A DNA stretch of 44,960 bases from contig NZ_VJZD01000054.1 in NCBI RefSeq assembly GCF_009377175.1, forward strand, positions 1 to 44,960, written 5' to 3'. Positions within the stretch are counted from its first letter, which is position 1, and each line of letters starts with the position of its first letter. Positions 1 to 7,926 of the stretch are shown here, one piece after another. The notes below the pieces were generated by a model that searched no databases, was not told the origin of the DNA, and saw only the letters and a list, made by a program, of their open reading frames with translations. A program made the translations under genes and the position numbers. The stretch comes from Streptomyces adustus (GTDB taxonomy: Bacteria > Actinomycetota > Actinomycetes > Streptomycetales > Streptomycetaceae).

Positions 1-23
1 GGCCCACCGCCGCGCGGTGGGCC
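1..23 (-). terminator. Rho-independent-type hairpin downstream of the trypsin gene
   Basis: A perfect 10-bp stem (1-10 with 14-23, arms GGCCCACCGC / GCGGTGGGCC) with a 3-nt loop lies about 40 bp past the stop codon of the minus-strand protease gene. There is no clear U tract within the window, as is common for Streptomyces terminators. The window edge prevents seeing what lies beyond. Confidence 0.7.
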
Positions 24-62
24 CGTGCCCCGTCGTGGTTCCGAGGGGACGCGGCGCGTCGG

Positions 63-1089
<1,027 letters not shown>

Positions 1090-1527
1090 TCACCCGCCGT
1101 TCGCGGTCTCCGCCTCCGCCAGCCGTTCCATCAGCACCGCCGCGAGGCGCAGCACCTCGCGTTCCGTCTCGCCGAGCGTGCCGAGCGCGCCGGCCAGCCA
1201 GGCGTCCCGTTCGGCCATGTCCCGCTCCAGCGCCTCGCGGCCGGACGGGGTGAGCGTGAGCACGGACTGGCGGCGGTCGCCGGTGTCGGGGCGCCGGGCG
1301 ATCAGCCCGTCCGCCTCCAGCTCGGCGAAGACCCGGGTCAGCGACTGGGGCCGCTGCCGCTCGCCCGCCGCGACCTCGCCGGGCGTGGCGTCCCCGTGCC
1401 GGTGCAGATGCCCCAGCACCCCCAGCTGGTTCGCGCTGAGCCCGCTGTCGCCGCGCTCCTGCCGCAGCCTCCGGTTCAGTCGGACGGTGCCGCGCCGGAT
1501 CTGACTGGCCTGGGGGAGGAAGTCCAT
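1090..1527 (-). CDS. MarR-family transcriptional regulator
   Basis: A 145-aa winged-helix repressor of the MarR type. Helices at the N- and C-termini would form the dimer interface. The central part (about 33-95) has the recognition helix region (ATPGEVAAGERQRPQSLTRVFAELE) and the wing with the family hallmark DxxDRRxxxxxLTxxG, here DTGDRRQSVLTLTPSG. It starts with ATG at 1527-1525 and is divergent from the FUSC membrane protein gene, with 82 bp between the starts I chose. That layout suggests it controls the neighbour, and efflux-type targets of small aromatic compounds are common for MarR proteins. The ligand cannot be read from the sequence. The ribosome site is weak (CTGGG). Confidence 0.9.
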   Translation of the reverse strand: MDFLPQASQIRRGTVRLNRRLRQERGDSGLSANQLGVLGHLHRHGDATPGEVAAGERQRPQSLTRVFAELEADGLIARRPDTGDRRQSVLTLTPSGREALERDMAERDAWLAGALGTLGETEREVLRLAAVLMERLAEAETANGG

Positions 1528-1609
1528 GACCCAGATCGTACGCGACTGCTTATCAAGTGGACCCTTCGAGGTCTCGTCATTCGCCTATGGAGCTCGTAAT
1601 ATCCGTCGA

Positions 1610-2746
1610 GTGACCGCCAAATTGATACGTCATGCGTACGAAGCGGCGTTGACCATGACCGCCGTGCTGCTCTGCTACGCCCTCGCCCTGTGGCTGAAGG
1701 GCGCCGTCGGACTGCACACCGACGTCCTGGTGCTCGCGGTCGCCCTCACCGTCACCCTCGCCGGTCCCCAGCGCTCGGCGGACCCGCGGCAGCGGCTCAC
1801 CGCCCTCGTCCTGCTCCCCGTGGCGGCCGGTCTCTGCGCCCTCCTCGCCCGGCTGCTCTCGGCGCACTACGCGCTCGGCGCCGCCGTGTTCACCGCCGGG
1901 ACGGCCCTCGCGATCTGGATCCGCCGTTACGGCCCCGCCGCCACGAAGGCGGGCACCCTGGTCACCCTCCCGCTCGTCGCGCTCCTGGTCGTCCCCGGTC
2001 CCGCCCTGCCGCCCGCGGCCCGGTCCGGGCTGGTGAACTGGGGCTGGTCGGCGCTGATCGGAGCGCTGGCCTGCGGATCGGTCTGGCTGGTGCAGGGGCT
2101 CGCCGACCTGCCCGGCGTCCTGCGGGCCCGCAGGCACCCCGATGGCCCCCGGCCCGCCGGTCCCGCACCGGCGCCGGCTCGTCGCGCCTCCCGGCTGCGG
2201 CCGCGGCCCAGTACCCGGATGGCCCTCCAGATGGCGGCCGGTGTGGGCGCGGCCTTCGCCCTCGGGCGGCTGCTCCTCGACCACCACTGGCCCTGGCCGG
2301 TGCTGACCGCGTACGTCACCGCGGCCGGCAACCGGGGCCGGACCGACGTGCTGCGCAAGGGGATCGAGCGCTTCGTCGGGGCCTGCGGGGGCACCCTGCT
2401 GGCCACGGGCGCGGCGGCGGCCGGAGCGTCCGGCCGGCTCGCGGTGGTCCTCGTCTTCGTCGCCCTCGCCGTCGCCCTGTGGCTGCGGCCGTTCAACTAC
2501 GCCTACTGGGCGGCCGGCCTGACCACCGCCCTGTCCCTTCTCCTCGGCTACTTCGGCCAGGACGCCCGGGAGTTGCTGCCGACCCGCCTGGAAGGGATCG
2601 CGGTGGGGGCCGCCCTGGCGGTGGCGGCGGCCTGGTGGCTGCTCCCGGTACCCCGGCGGCCGGTGCCCGGACGGCCCGCCGTGCCACGCACGCGACGCCC
2701 GACCGCGCACCGGGCGCCACCCGAGGGCGAGCGGAACCCTCGCTGA
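1610..2746 (+). CDS. FUSC-family integral membrane protein (putative exporter)
   Basis: A hydrophobic protein of 378 aa from the GTG at 1610; the frame stays open to an ATG at 1526 (406 aa), and an ATG at 1652 is also possible. The 1610 start is chosen because the extra N-terminus would overlap the 5' end of the divergent marR gene, and the first membrane segment begins at about residue 12. There are two hydrophobic halves: 12-135, and from about 180 to 350. The second opens with the FUSC-type stretch around MALQMAAGVGAAFALG and a GNRGR..VLRKGIERFVGACGGTLLA segment resembling the conserved fusaric-acid-resistance block. A basic, proline-rich linker lies between the halves and a basic tail follows. 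Family members are linked to aromatic-acid efflux; the substrate here is unknown. The divergent MarR gene is the likely regulator. Confidence 0.8.
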   Translation: MTAKLIRHAYEAALTMTAVLLCYALALWLKGAVGLHTDVLVLAVALTVTLAGPQRSADPRQRLTALVLLPVAAGLCALLARLLSAHYALGAAVFTAGTALAIWIRRYGPAATKAGTLVTLPLVALLVVPGPALPPAARSGLVNWGWSALIGALACGSVWLVQGLADLPGVLRARRHPDGPRPAGPAPAPARRASRLRPRPSTRMALQMAAGVGAAFALGRLLLDHHWPWPVLTAYVTAAGNRGRTDVLRKGIERFVGACGGTLLATGAAAAGASGRLAVVLVFVALAVALWLRPFNYAYWAAGLTTALSLLLGYFGQDARELLPTRLEGIAVGAALAVAAAWWLLPVPRRPVPGRPAVPRTRRPTAHRAPPEGERNPR

Positions 2747-2750
2747 ACAC

Positions 2751-2801
2751 GCGGCGCGCCCGCCCTCCCCGCCGGGGGCGGGAGAAGGACGGGCGCGCTG
2801 C
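2751..2801. terminator. Bidirectional terminator between FUSC and yceI genes
   Basis: A 12-bp stem (2751-2762 with 2790-2801, one G-T pair) encloses a second GC-rich hairpin. It lies between the convergent ends of the membrane protein gene and the YceI gene and can serve both. Confidence 0.65.
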
Positions 2802-2827
2802 GTTCGGAGACCGTTGTCCGGTGCGCC

Positions 2828-3442
2828 TCACGCGTTCCTGATCGCCGAGATGTCGAAGTTCAGCTTGATCTTGTCGGAGACCAGCACGCCGCCCGTCTCC
2901 AGCGCCGCGTTCCACGTCAGGCCCCACGCGGAGCGCAGGATCTCCGCCTTGCCCTCGAAGCCCACGCGCTCGTTGCCGAAGGGGTCCTTGGCGGAGCCGT
3001 TGAACTCCAGGTCGATGGTGAGCGGCTTGGTGACGCCGAGGATGGTCAGGTCGCCGGTGATGCGGTAGTCGTCGCCGCCGAGAGCCTGCGCCTCGGTGGA
3101 GCGGAAGGTCATCGTCGGGAACTCGTCGGCCTTGAAGAAGTCCGCGCTCTTGAGGTGGCCGTCGCGGTCGGTGGAACCGGTGTCGACGCTGGCCATGACG
3201 ATGTCGATGGTCGCCGTGGACTTGGCCGGGTCGCTGCCGTCCAGGTGCAGGGACCCGGAGAACTCGTTGAACTTGCCCTTGACGTTCGTGACCATCGCGT
3301 GGCGCGCCACGAAGCCGAACGAGGAATGGGCCGGGTCGATCGTGTAGTCGCCGGTCACCGCGGCGAGGTCGGGGGAGACCGCGCCGGGGGCGGAGGTCTC
3401 GGAGGTCGTGTCGTCGCTGTCCTTGCGGCCGAAGATGCCCAT
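2828..3442 (-). CDS. YceI-family lipocalin-like protein
   Basis: A 204-aa YceI protein. The conserved domain runs from about 32 (YTIDPAHSSFGFVARHAMVTNVKG) to about 200 (KLNFDISAIRN), the beta-barrel fold that binds polyisoprenoids in homologues. A roughly 30-residue Ser/Thr/Asp-rich extension (GRKDSDDTTSETSAPG) precedes it. There is no signal peptide, so this copy is probably cytoplasmic, unlike E. coli YceI. The start ATG has a strong AAGGAG 5 nt upstream (3448-3453). The gene is alone. A palindrome GTTGAA-TG-TTCAAC lies 67 bp upstream and probably marks repressor control. Physiological role unknown. Confidence 0.93.
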   Translation of the reverse strand: MGIFGRKDSDDTTSETSAPGAVSPDLAAVTGDYTIDPAHSSFGFVARHAMVTNVKGKFNEFSGSLHLDGSDPAKSTATIDIVMASVDTGSTDRDGHLKSADFFKADEFPTMTFRSTEAQALGGDDYRITGDLTILGVTKPLTIDLEFNGSAKDPFGNERVGFEGKAEILRSAWGLTWNAALETGGVLVSDKIKLNFDISAIRNA

Positions 3443-3508
3443 GGCGTGCTCCTTGGGGGGTGGGGTTCGAGGCTTCGCACGAGCCGGGAACCGGACGGGG
3501 AAAGTTCT

Positions 3509-3522
3509 GTTGAATGTTCAAC
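3509..3522. promoter_or_regulatory. Palindromic operator upstream of yceI
   Basis: GTTGAA-TG-TTCAAC is a perfect 6-bp inverted repeat with a 2-nt centre, in the AT-richer part of the divergent region between the YceI gene and the secreted protein gene. Size and form fit an operator for a MarR- or HxlR-like winged-helix dimer. This is inferred from form and position; the binding protein is not identified. Confidence 0.5.
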
Positions 3523-3713
3523 GAGCTAGCGGGATCGACAGTAGACCTATTCCGTACGGGTTTCAACATCATCCGCTACGTGTCTCTCAGGCTACGGCGG
3601 GTAATCATTTGCCGCCCTCTGGCGGACGCGCGTAGACCTCGGGCACCATCTCTCTGCGCCACCTGCACAGCCGCCCCACAGGATGCACGGCCCACAGCAG
3701 GAAAGGGTTTCTC

Positions 3714-4244
3714 ATGGTCCCCGCGAAGACCGCGCGACCGCTCCACCTCCGGCTCCGCTCCGTCCTCACCGTCCTGGCCCTTCTCGTCGCCCCCGGCGTG
3801 GCCGTCCTCGGCACCGCCACCGACGCCTTCGCCGTCACCAAGATCAGTCACGCCACCGCGACCTCGATGTTCCGCTCGTCCGGCATCACCTGGTCGTCCT
3901 CGGGCAACTGCTCGGACCGCAACAACTCCACCTGTACGTCCTTCGAGCAGCTCAACCTCGCCACCGCCCAGGGCGCCCAGACCCTCAAGAGCGCCAGCGG
4001 CTGCGCCCTGAACATCACGGGCGGCACCGAGACCGGCCACGCCTCCGGCACGTACTCCCACTGGAACGGCTACAAGCTCGACTACGGCAAGAACACCTGC
4101 GTGACGAACTACATCAAGAACACCTTCAGTTACATCGGGCTGCGCGGCGACGGCGCCCCCCAGTACCAGTCCGGCGCCGGCAACATCTACGCCGACGAGG
4201 GCAACCACTGGGACGTCCTGTACTACAACTGCGGTGGCTGCTGA
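3714..4244 (+). CDS. Small secreted protein with M15/VanX-like zinc-peptidase motifs
   Basis: A 176-aa exported protein. The N-terminus has basic residues, a hydrophobic core (17-33) and a likely cleavage after A40 (DAFA|VTK). The mature part has six cysteines (C66, C74, C97, C129, C173, C176), suggesting disulfides. The pattern S-H116-x2-G-x-K-x-D123 has the spacing of the SxHxxGxAxD zinc motif of M15 peptidases (D-Ala-D-Ala carboxypeptidases, VanX). E162-G-N-H165 further on matches their ExxH catalytic-base and third-ligand pair. On that basis I infer a peptidoglycan-type D,D-peptidase fold. The rest of the sequence is too divergent for me to claim family membership, and substrate is unknown. 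GGAAAGGG lies 8 nt before the ATG. The gene stands alone with a strong terminator. Confidence 0.6.
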   Translation: MVPAKTARPLHLRLRSVLTVLALLVAPGVAVLGTATDAFAVTKISHATATSMFRSSGITWSSSGNCSDRNNSTCTSFEQLNLATAQGAQTLKSASGCALNITGGTETGHASGTYSHWNGYKLDYGKNTCVTNYIKNTFSYIGLRGDGAPQYQSGAGNIYADEGNHWDVLYYNCGGC

Positions 4245-4260
4245 CCGGCCCCGCGTCCTC

Positions 4261-4300
4261 GTGAACGGTCCTCGCGGCGTCGGCCGCGAGGACCGTTCAC
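4261..4300 (+). terminator. Strong hairpin terminator after the secreted protein gene
   Basis: A perfect 18-bp stem (4261-4278 with 4283-4300) with loop GTCG starts 16 bp after the stop codon. It cleanly separates this gene from the accB promoter region. Confidence 0.85.
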
Positions 4301-4561
4301 GGTTTCGCGCCGGCGGCGACCCCGCACCCGGCGTACCGCCGTCCGGGTCTCGGTGTCACTCCGGGGATGGCATGTGCGACTCATGAATATGAACCGGCCG
4401 CGGCCCGGTCGTTTGTCAGACCCCGACAAGAGGGAAGCCCCCTGAGCAGTCGGAAGGCTTGCATGGGGCTGCCGTTCTGTTCAGTGGCACCAGGAAAACG
4501 GTCCGGAGACTGTACGGAGTCGACGGCTCGCTTTCCTTGGCGGGCTTCGTATGGTCGCTAC
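4301..4561 (+). promoter_or_regulatory. accB promoter region; probable leaderless start
   Basis: There is no gene in this stretch: the reading frame open from 4367 into accB has no ribosome site and atypical codon use until the ATG at 4562. TATGGT at 4550-4555 matches the Streptomyces -10 pattern TAnnnT and lies 6 nt before the ATG, which would place the transcription start on the A of the ATG. No Shine-Dalgarno sequence precedes the ATG, which supports a leaderless mRNA. No good -35 is seen. Confidence 0.5.
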
Positions 4562-6145
4562 ATGACCGTTTTGGAAGAGACGACGGGTGAGCCGACGGAC
4601 GCGCGGGGGCGTGTGGCCGAGCTGCACGAGATCCGTGCGCAGGCGCTGGCAGGTCCCAGCGAGAGGGCTACCGAGGCGCAGCATGCCAAGGGCAAGCTGA
4701 CGGCCCGGGAGCGGATCGAGCTGCTCCTGGACCCGGGGTCCTTCCGGGAGGTCGAGCAGCTGCGCCGGCACCGGGCCACCGGGTTCGGGCTGGAGGCCAA
4801 GAAGCCGTACACGGACGGTGTGATCACCGGCTGGGGCACGGTCGAGGGCCGTACGGTCTTCGTCTACGCGCACGACTTCCGGATCTTTGGCGGCGCGCTG
4901 GGCGAGGCCCACGCCACCAAGATCCACAAGATCATGGACATGGCCATCGCGGCGGGAGCGCCGCTGGTGTCGCTGAACGACGGCGCCGGCGCCCGTATCC
5001 AGGAGGGCGTCAGCGCCCTCGCCGGCTACGGCGGCATCTTCCAGCGCAACACCAAGGCCTCCGGGGTCATCCCGCAGATCAGCGTGATGCTCGGCCCGTG
5101 CGCGGGCGGCGCGGCCTACAGCCCCGCCCTCACCGACTTCGTCTTCATGGTCCGCGAGACCTCGCAGATGTTCATCACGGGCCCGGACGTCGTCAAGGCG
5201 GTCACCGGCGAGGAGATCACCCAGAACGGGCTCGGCGGCGCGGACGTGCACGCCGAGACCAGCGGTGTCTGCCACTTCGCCTACGACGACGAGGAGACCT
5301 GCATCGCGGAGGTGCGCTACCTCCTGTCGATGCTCCCGCAGAACAACCGCGAGAACCCGCCGCGCGTCGAGTCGACGGACGCGGCCGACCGGCGCGGCGA
5401 CGTCCTGCTGGACCTGGTCCCCGCGGACGGCAACCGTCCGTACGACATGGCCAAGGTCATCGAGGAGATCGTCGACGACGGCGACTACCTGGAGGTCCAC
5501 GAGCGCTGGGCGCGGAACATCATCTGCGCGCTGGCCCGGCTCGACGGCCAGGTCGTCGGCATCGTCGCCAACCAGCCGCAGACCCTCGCGGGCGTACTGG
5601 ACATCGAGGCGAGTGAAAAAGCTGCGCGCTTCGTCCAGATGTGTGACGCTTTCAATATCCCGATCGTCACCTTCCTGGACGTGCCGGGATTCCTTCCCGG
5701 TGTCGACCAGGAGCACGGAGGGATCATCCGTCATGGAGCCAAGCTGCTGTACGCGTACTGCAACGCGACCGTGCCGAGGATCTCGCTGATCCTGCGCAAG
5801 GCGTACGGAGGTGCGTACATCGTCATGGACAGCCAGTCCATCGGTGCCGACCTCACCTATGCGTGGCCCACCAACGAGATCGCCGTGATGGGTGCCGAGG
5901 GCGCCGCCAACGTCATCTTCCGGCGGCAGATCGCCGAGGCCGAGGACCCCGAGGCCATGCGGGCCCGCATGGTCAAGGAGTACAAGTCCGAGCTCATGCA
6001 CCCGTACTACGCCGCAGAGCGCGGCCTGGTGGACGACGTCATCGATCCGGCCGAGACCCGCGAGGTCCTCATCAGGTCCCTGGCCATGCTGCACAGCAAG
6101 CACGCGGACCTGCCCTCGCGCAAGCACGGCAACCCGCCGCAGTAG
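4562..6145 (+). CDS. accB: Acyl-CoA carboxylase beta (carboxyltransferase) subunit
   Basis: A 527-aa biotin-dependent carboxyltransferase that moves CO2 from carboxybiotin to acetyl-CoA or propionyl-CoA, giving malonyl- or methylmalonyl-CoA for fatty acids and polyketides. It works with a separate biotinylated alpha subunit encoded elsewhere and the epsilon subunit encoded next. The N-half has the acyl-CoA-binding crotonase-like fold (LNDGAGARIQEGV, oxyanion glycines in GPCAGGAAYSP). The C-half repeats the fold and binds biotin (FLDVPGFLPGVDQE, RKAYGGAYIVM). Residue 420 is Ile, the position reported to be Ile in S. coelicolor AccB and Asp (422) in PccB, which supports AccB-type specificity including acetyl-CoA. 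The start is the ATG preceding TVLEETTGE; the longer frame is not credible. Confidence 0.95.
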   Translation: MTVLEETTGEPTDARGRVAELHEIRAQALAGPSERATEAQHAKGKLTARERIELLLDPGSFREVEQLRRHRATGFGLEAKKPYTDGVITGWGTVEGRTVFVYAHDFRIFGGALGEAHATKIHKIMDMAIAAGAPLVSLNDGAGARIQEGVSALAGYGGIFQRNTKASGVIPQISVMLGPCAGGAAYSPALTDFVFMVRETSQMFITGPDVVKAVTGEEITQNGLGGADVHAETSGVCHFAYDDEETCIAEVRYLLSMLPQNNRENPPRVESTDAADRRGDVLLDLVPADGNRPYDMAKVIEEIVDDGDYLEVHERWARNIICALARLDGQVVGIVANQPQTLAGVLDIEASEKAARFVQMCDAFNIPIVTFLDVPGFLPGVDQEHGGIIRHGAKLLYAYCNATVPRISLILRKAYGGAYIVMDSQSIGADLTYAWPTNEIAVMGAEGAANVIFRRQIAEAEDPEAMRARMVKEYKSELMHPYYAAERGLVDDVIDPAETREVLIRSLAMLHSKHADLPSRKHGNPPQ

Positions 6146-6160
6146 CCCTCGCGGCACCGT

Positions 6161-6217
6161 CCCCGCGGTAACCCCCGCAGTAACCCGGCGGATCCTCCGC
6201 GGTACCCCCGCGGAAAC
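6161..6217. repeat. Short degenerate repeat between accB and accE
   Basis: The 95-bp accB-accE spacer contains five near-copies of an 11-12-bp unit, each with a CCGCGG-like core (cores at about 6163, 6175, 6185, 6197 and 6208) followed by TAAC, TACC or AAAC. The alternating self-complementary cores could fold in mRNA. Whether this has any effect on accE expression is unknown. Confidence 0.5.
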
Positions 6218-6240
6218 CTCTCTCACGGAGACTGACATCC

Positions 6241-6435
6241 ATGAACTCTGACATTCGCGTCGAGAAGGGCCATGCGGAGCCCGAGGAGGTCGCCGCCATC
6301 ACGGCGATCCTGCTCGCTCGCGCCGCGGCCCGTACGTCCACGGAGACCCCGGCGCACGGCGGCCGTCACAAGGCCGGCTGGCGCCGTCTGGAGCGCGAGC
6401 CCGGCTTCCGCGCCCCGCACAGCTGGCACGGCTAG
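6241..6435 (+). CDS. accE: Acyl-CoA carboxylase epsilon subunit
   Basis: A 64-aa small subunit, typical for actinobacterial acyl-CoA carboxylases, that stimulates the carboxyltransferase/biotin-carboxylase complex. The N-terminal helix region (IRVEKGHAEPEEVAAITAIL) and the C-terminal tryptophan-containing tail (GWRRLEREPGFRAPHSWHG) are family features. The ATG at 6241 is preceded by GGAG about 10 nt away. Its position 95 bp after accB and the shared downstream terminator indicate one operon, consistent with AccB and AccE acting as one complex. Confidence 0.9.
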   Translation: MNSDIRVEKGHAEPEEVAAITAILLARAAARTSTETPAHGGRHKAGWRRLEREPGFRAPHSWHG

Positions 6436-6452
6436 GCAGCACCCCCACACAG

Positions 6453-6493
6453 CGCGAAAGGGCCCCTCTCTTCGGGAGAGGGGCCCTTTCGCG
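6453..6493 (+). terminator. Terminator of accB-accE
   Basis: An 18-bp stem (6453-6470 with 6476-6493) around a TTCGG loop, 18 bp after the accE stop. The A-rich 5' arm and T-rich 3' arm (CCCTTTCGCG) fit a bidirectional-capable terminator. Confidence 0.85.
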
Positions 6494-6588
6494 TCGTACG
6501 GGCGGCACCCGGGGCCGCCGGGTCGCAGGCCCACGAGCGGTCGGCAGGCGGGCAGCCTGGCGGACCGGGGGCGCGCGGCCGGAAGCCG

Positions 6589-6620
6589 GGCGGGTGGAAA
6601 AGCAGGCGGGTGGAAAAGCA
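6589..6620. repeat. Perfect tandem duplication of a 16-bp unit
   Basis: GGCGGGTGGAAAAGCA occurs twice in direct succession (6589-6604 and 6605-6620) at the foot of the cvn2 terminator. Read on the minus strand, it places two TGCTTTTCC tracts just downstream of the terminator hairpin. Confidence 0.85.
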
Positions 6621-6662
6621 GATGGGCGGTCCTTCCCCGGTTCGGGAAGGACCGCCCATCTG
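6619..6662 (-). terminator. Terminator of the cvn2 operon
   Basis: A perfect 19-bp stem (6619-6637 with 6644-6662) and 6-nt loop, starting 17 bp past the cvnD2 stop on the minus strand. It is followed, in the direction of transcription, by the T-rich tandem repeat. Confidence 0.9.
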
Positions 6663-6679
6663 TCGGTATGCGCGCCGGA

Positions 6680-7261
6680 TCAGCGCAGGCGTGCCATCAG
6701 CGCGTGCTCGACCAGCGTGATCAGCGCCGACTTGGCGTCCGCGCGGTGGCGGGCGTCGGTCGTGATGATCGGGGTGTCCGGGCCGATCTGGAGCGCCTCG
6801 CGCACCTCGTCCGGCTGGTACGGCTGGTTGCCGTCGAAGCCGTTGAGGCCGATGACGAAGGGCAGACCGCTGTTCTCGAAGTAGTCGACCGCGGGGAAGC
6901 AGTCGGCGAGACGCCGGGTGTCCACCAGCACGATCGCGCCGATCGCACCGCGCACGAGGTCGTCCCACATGAACCAGAAGCGGTCCTGGCCGGGCGTGCC
7001 GAACAGGTACAGGATCAGGTCCTGGTCCAGGGTGATACGACCGAAGTCCATGGCGACCGTGGTGGTCGTCTTGTCCCCGGTGTGGGTGAGGTCGTCGATG
7101 CCTGCCGAAGCAGACGTCATGACGGCCTCCGTGCGCAGCGGGTTGATCTCCGAGACGGCGCCGACGAACGTGGTTTTACCCACGCCGAAGCCGCCCGCCA
7201 CCACGATCTTCGCGGACGTGGTGGAGCGGGAAGGCCCTCCGCTAGAGCTTGCGAAGTCCAC
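6680..7261 (-). CDS. cvnD2: Conservon GTPase CvnD (set 2)
   Basis: A 193-aa Ras-like small GTPase of the bacterial conservon type, proposed to associate with CvnA, CvnB and CvnC at the membrane. The P-loop G23-x4-G28-K29-T30 is intact. The G3 region reads F-G-T-P-G-Q (87-92) where most GTPases have DxxG, and G4 reads N-G-F-D (140-143) in place of NKxD; both changes are shared by the second copy in this window, so they are family features. The start overlaps the end of cvnC by 20 bp, so translation is coupled. It is the last gene of the four-gene operon. I recall the S. coelicolor equivalents as SCO5537-SCO5540. Confidence 0.92.
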   Translation of the reverse strand: MDFASSSGGPSRSTTSAKIVVAGGFGVGKTTFVGAVSEINPLRTEAVMTSASAGIDDLTHTGDKTTTTVAMDFGRITLDQDLILYLFGTPGQDRFWFMWDDLVRGAIGAIVLVDTRRLADCFPAVDYFENSGLPFVIGLNGFDGNQPYQPDEVREALQIGPDTPIITTDARHRADAKSALITLVEHALMARLR

Positions 7262-7829
7262 TGAGCACCCTTTCGAGCAATGTCACGGCTGGCTGGCCGC
7301 CGGCGCTTTCGTCGCCGCCCGGCTGGTGAATGGCGACCAGTCCCGCCTCCGCCAAGTCGGCGACGAGGATCCTGGCCACACCGAGAGGGATCGACAGCAG
7401 GGCCGAGACCTCGGCCACCGACTTGATCTCTCGGCACAGGTTGCAGATCCGCTGATGCTCGGGCAGCTGGCCCTGCATCTGGTGCGGAGATGCGGTGGTG
7501 TGTACCAGCGCCTCGATGGCGAGCTGGTACCGGGGCCTGGTGCGGCCGCCCGTCATGGCGTACGGGCGCACCAGGGGGTTGTTCGAAGACCCGGCGGGCG
7601 CAGGCTCGGGACCGCGGCGCTGCGGCTGCACCGGCTGGATGCGGGGCGCGTTCGGCTGGTCGTACGGCGACGGACCGGGACCCTGTGGGCCCTGGGGCGC
7701 GTACGGCTGCTGGTGGCGCCGCTGGCTTGGAGCGGAGGGGAAGTTGTACGGGTTCTGCGAACCGTCGCCCTGGCCCTGGCCGGGTCCGTACGACCAGTTG
7801 CCCGATGAGCCGCCTGGGGGTGTTGCCAC
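7242..7829 (-). CDS. cvnC2: Conservon DUF742 protein CvnC (set 2)
   Basis: A 195-aa DUF742 protein. Residues 1 to about 85 are a low-complexity Gln/Pro/Gly/Tyr-rich extension that its partner in the neighbouring conservon largely lacks. The DUF742 domain follows (LVRPYAMTGGRTRPRYQLAI ... EHQRICNLCREIKSVAEVSA ... GLVAIHQPGG), with a winged-helix-like pattern and a CxxC pair in CNLC. Its biochemical role is unknown; in conservons it is thought to be part of the complex with CvnA, B and D. The stop overlaps the start of cvnD2. A 97-bp gap separates it from cvnB2. Confidence 0.9.
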   Translation of the reverse strand: MATPPGGSSGNWSYGPGQGQGDGSQNPYNFPSAPSQRRHQQPYAPQGPQGPGPSPYDQPNAPRIQPVQPQRRGPEPAPAGSSNNPLVRPYAMTGGRTRPRYQLAIEALVHTTASPHQMQGQLPEHQRICNLCREIKSVAEVSALLSIPLGVARILVADLAEAGLVAIHQPGGDESAGGQPAVTLLERVLSGLRKL

Positions 7830-7926
7830 TTTCTCTCCTCCTCCGACTGTGCACTGGCATCCATCACTGTGGAGCCGCGTCCCGAAACCTTACGGCCCCG
7901 GGACGCCAATACGCACGGTTCGTCTG

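Noticed and set aside
4367..4561. N-terminal extension of accB
   Set aside because: No ribosome site, poor codon use, and family members begin at MTVLEE-like N-termini; the extension crosses the likely promoter.
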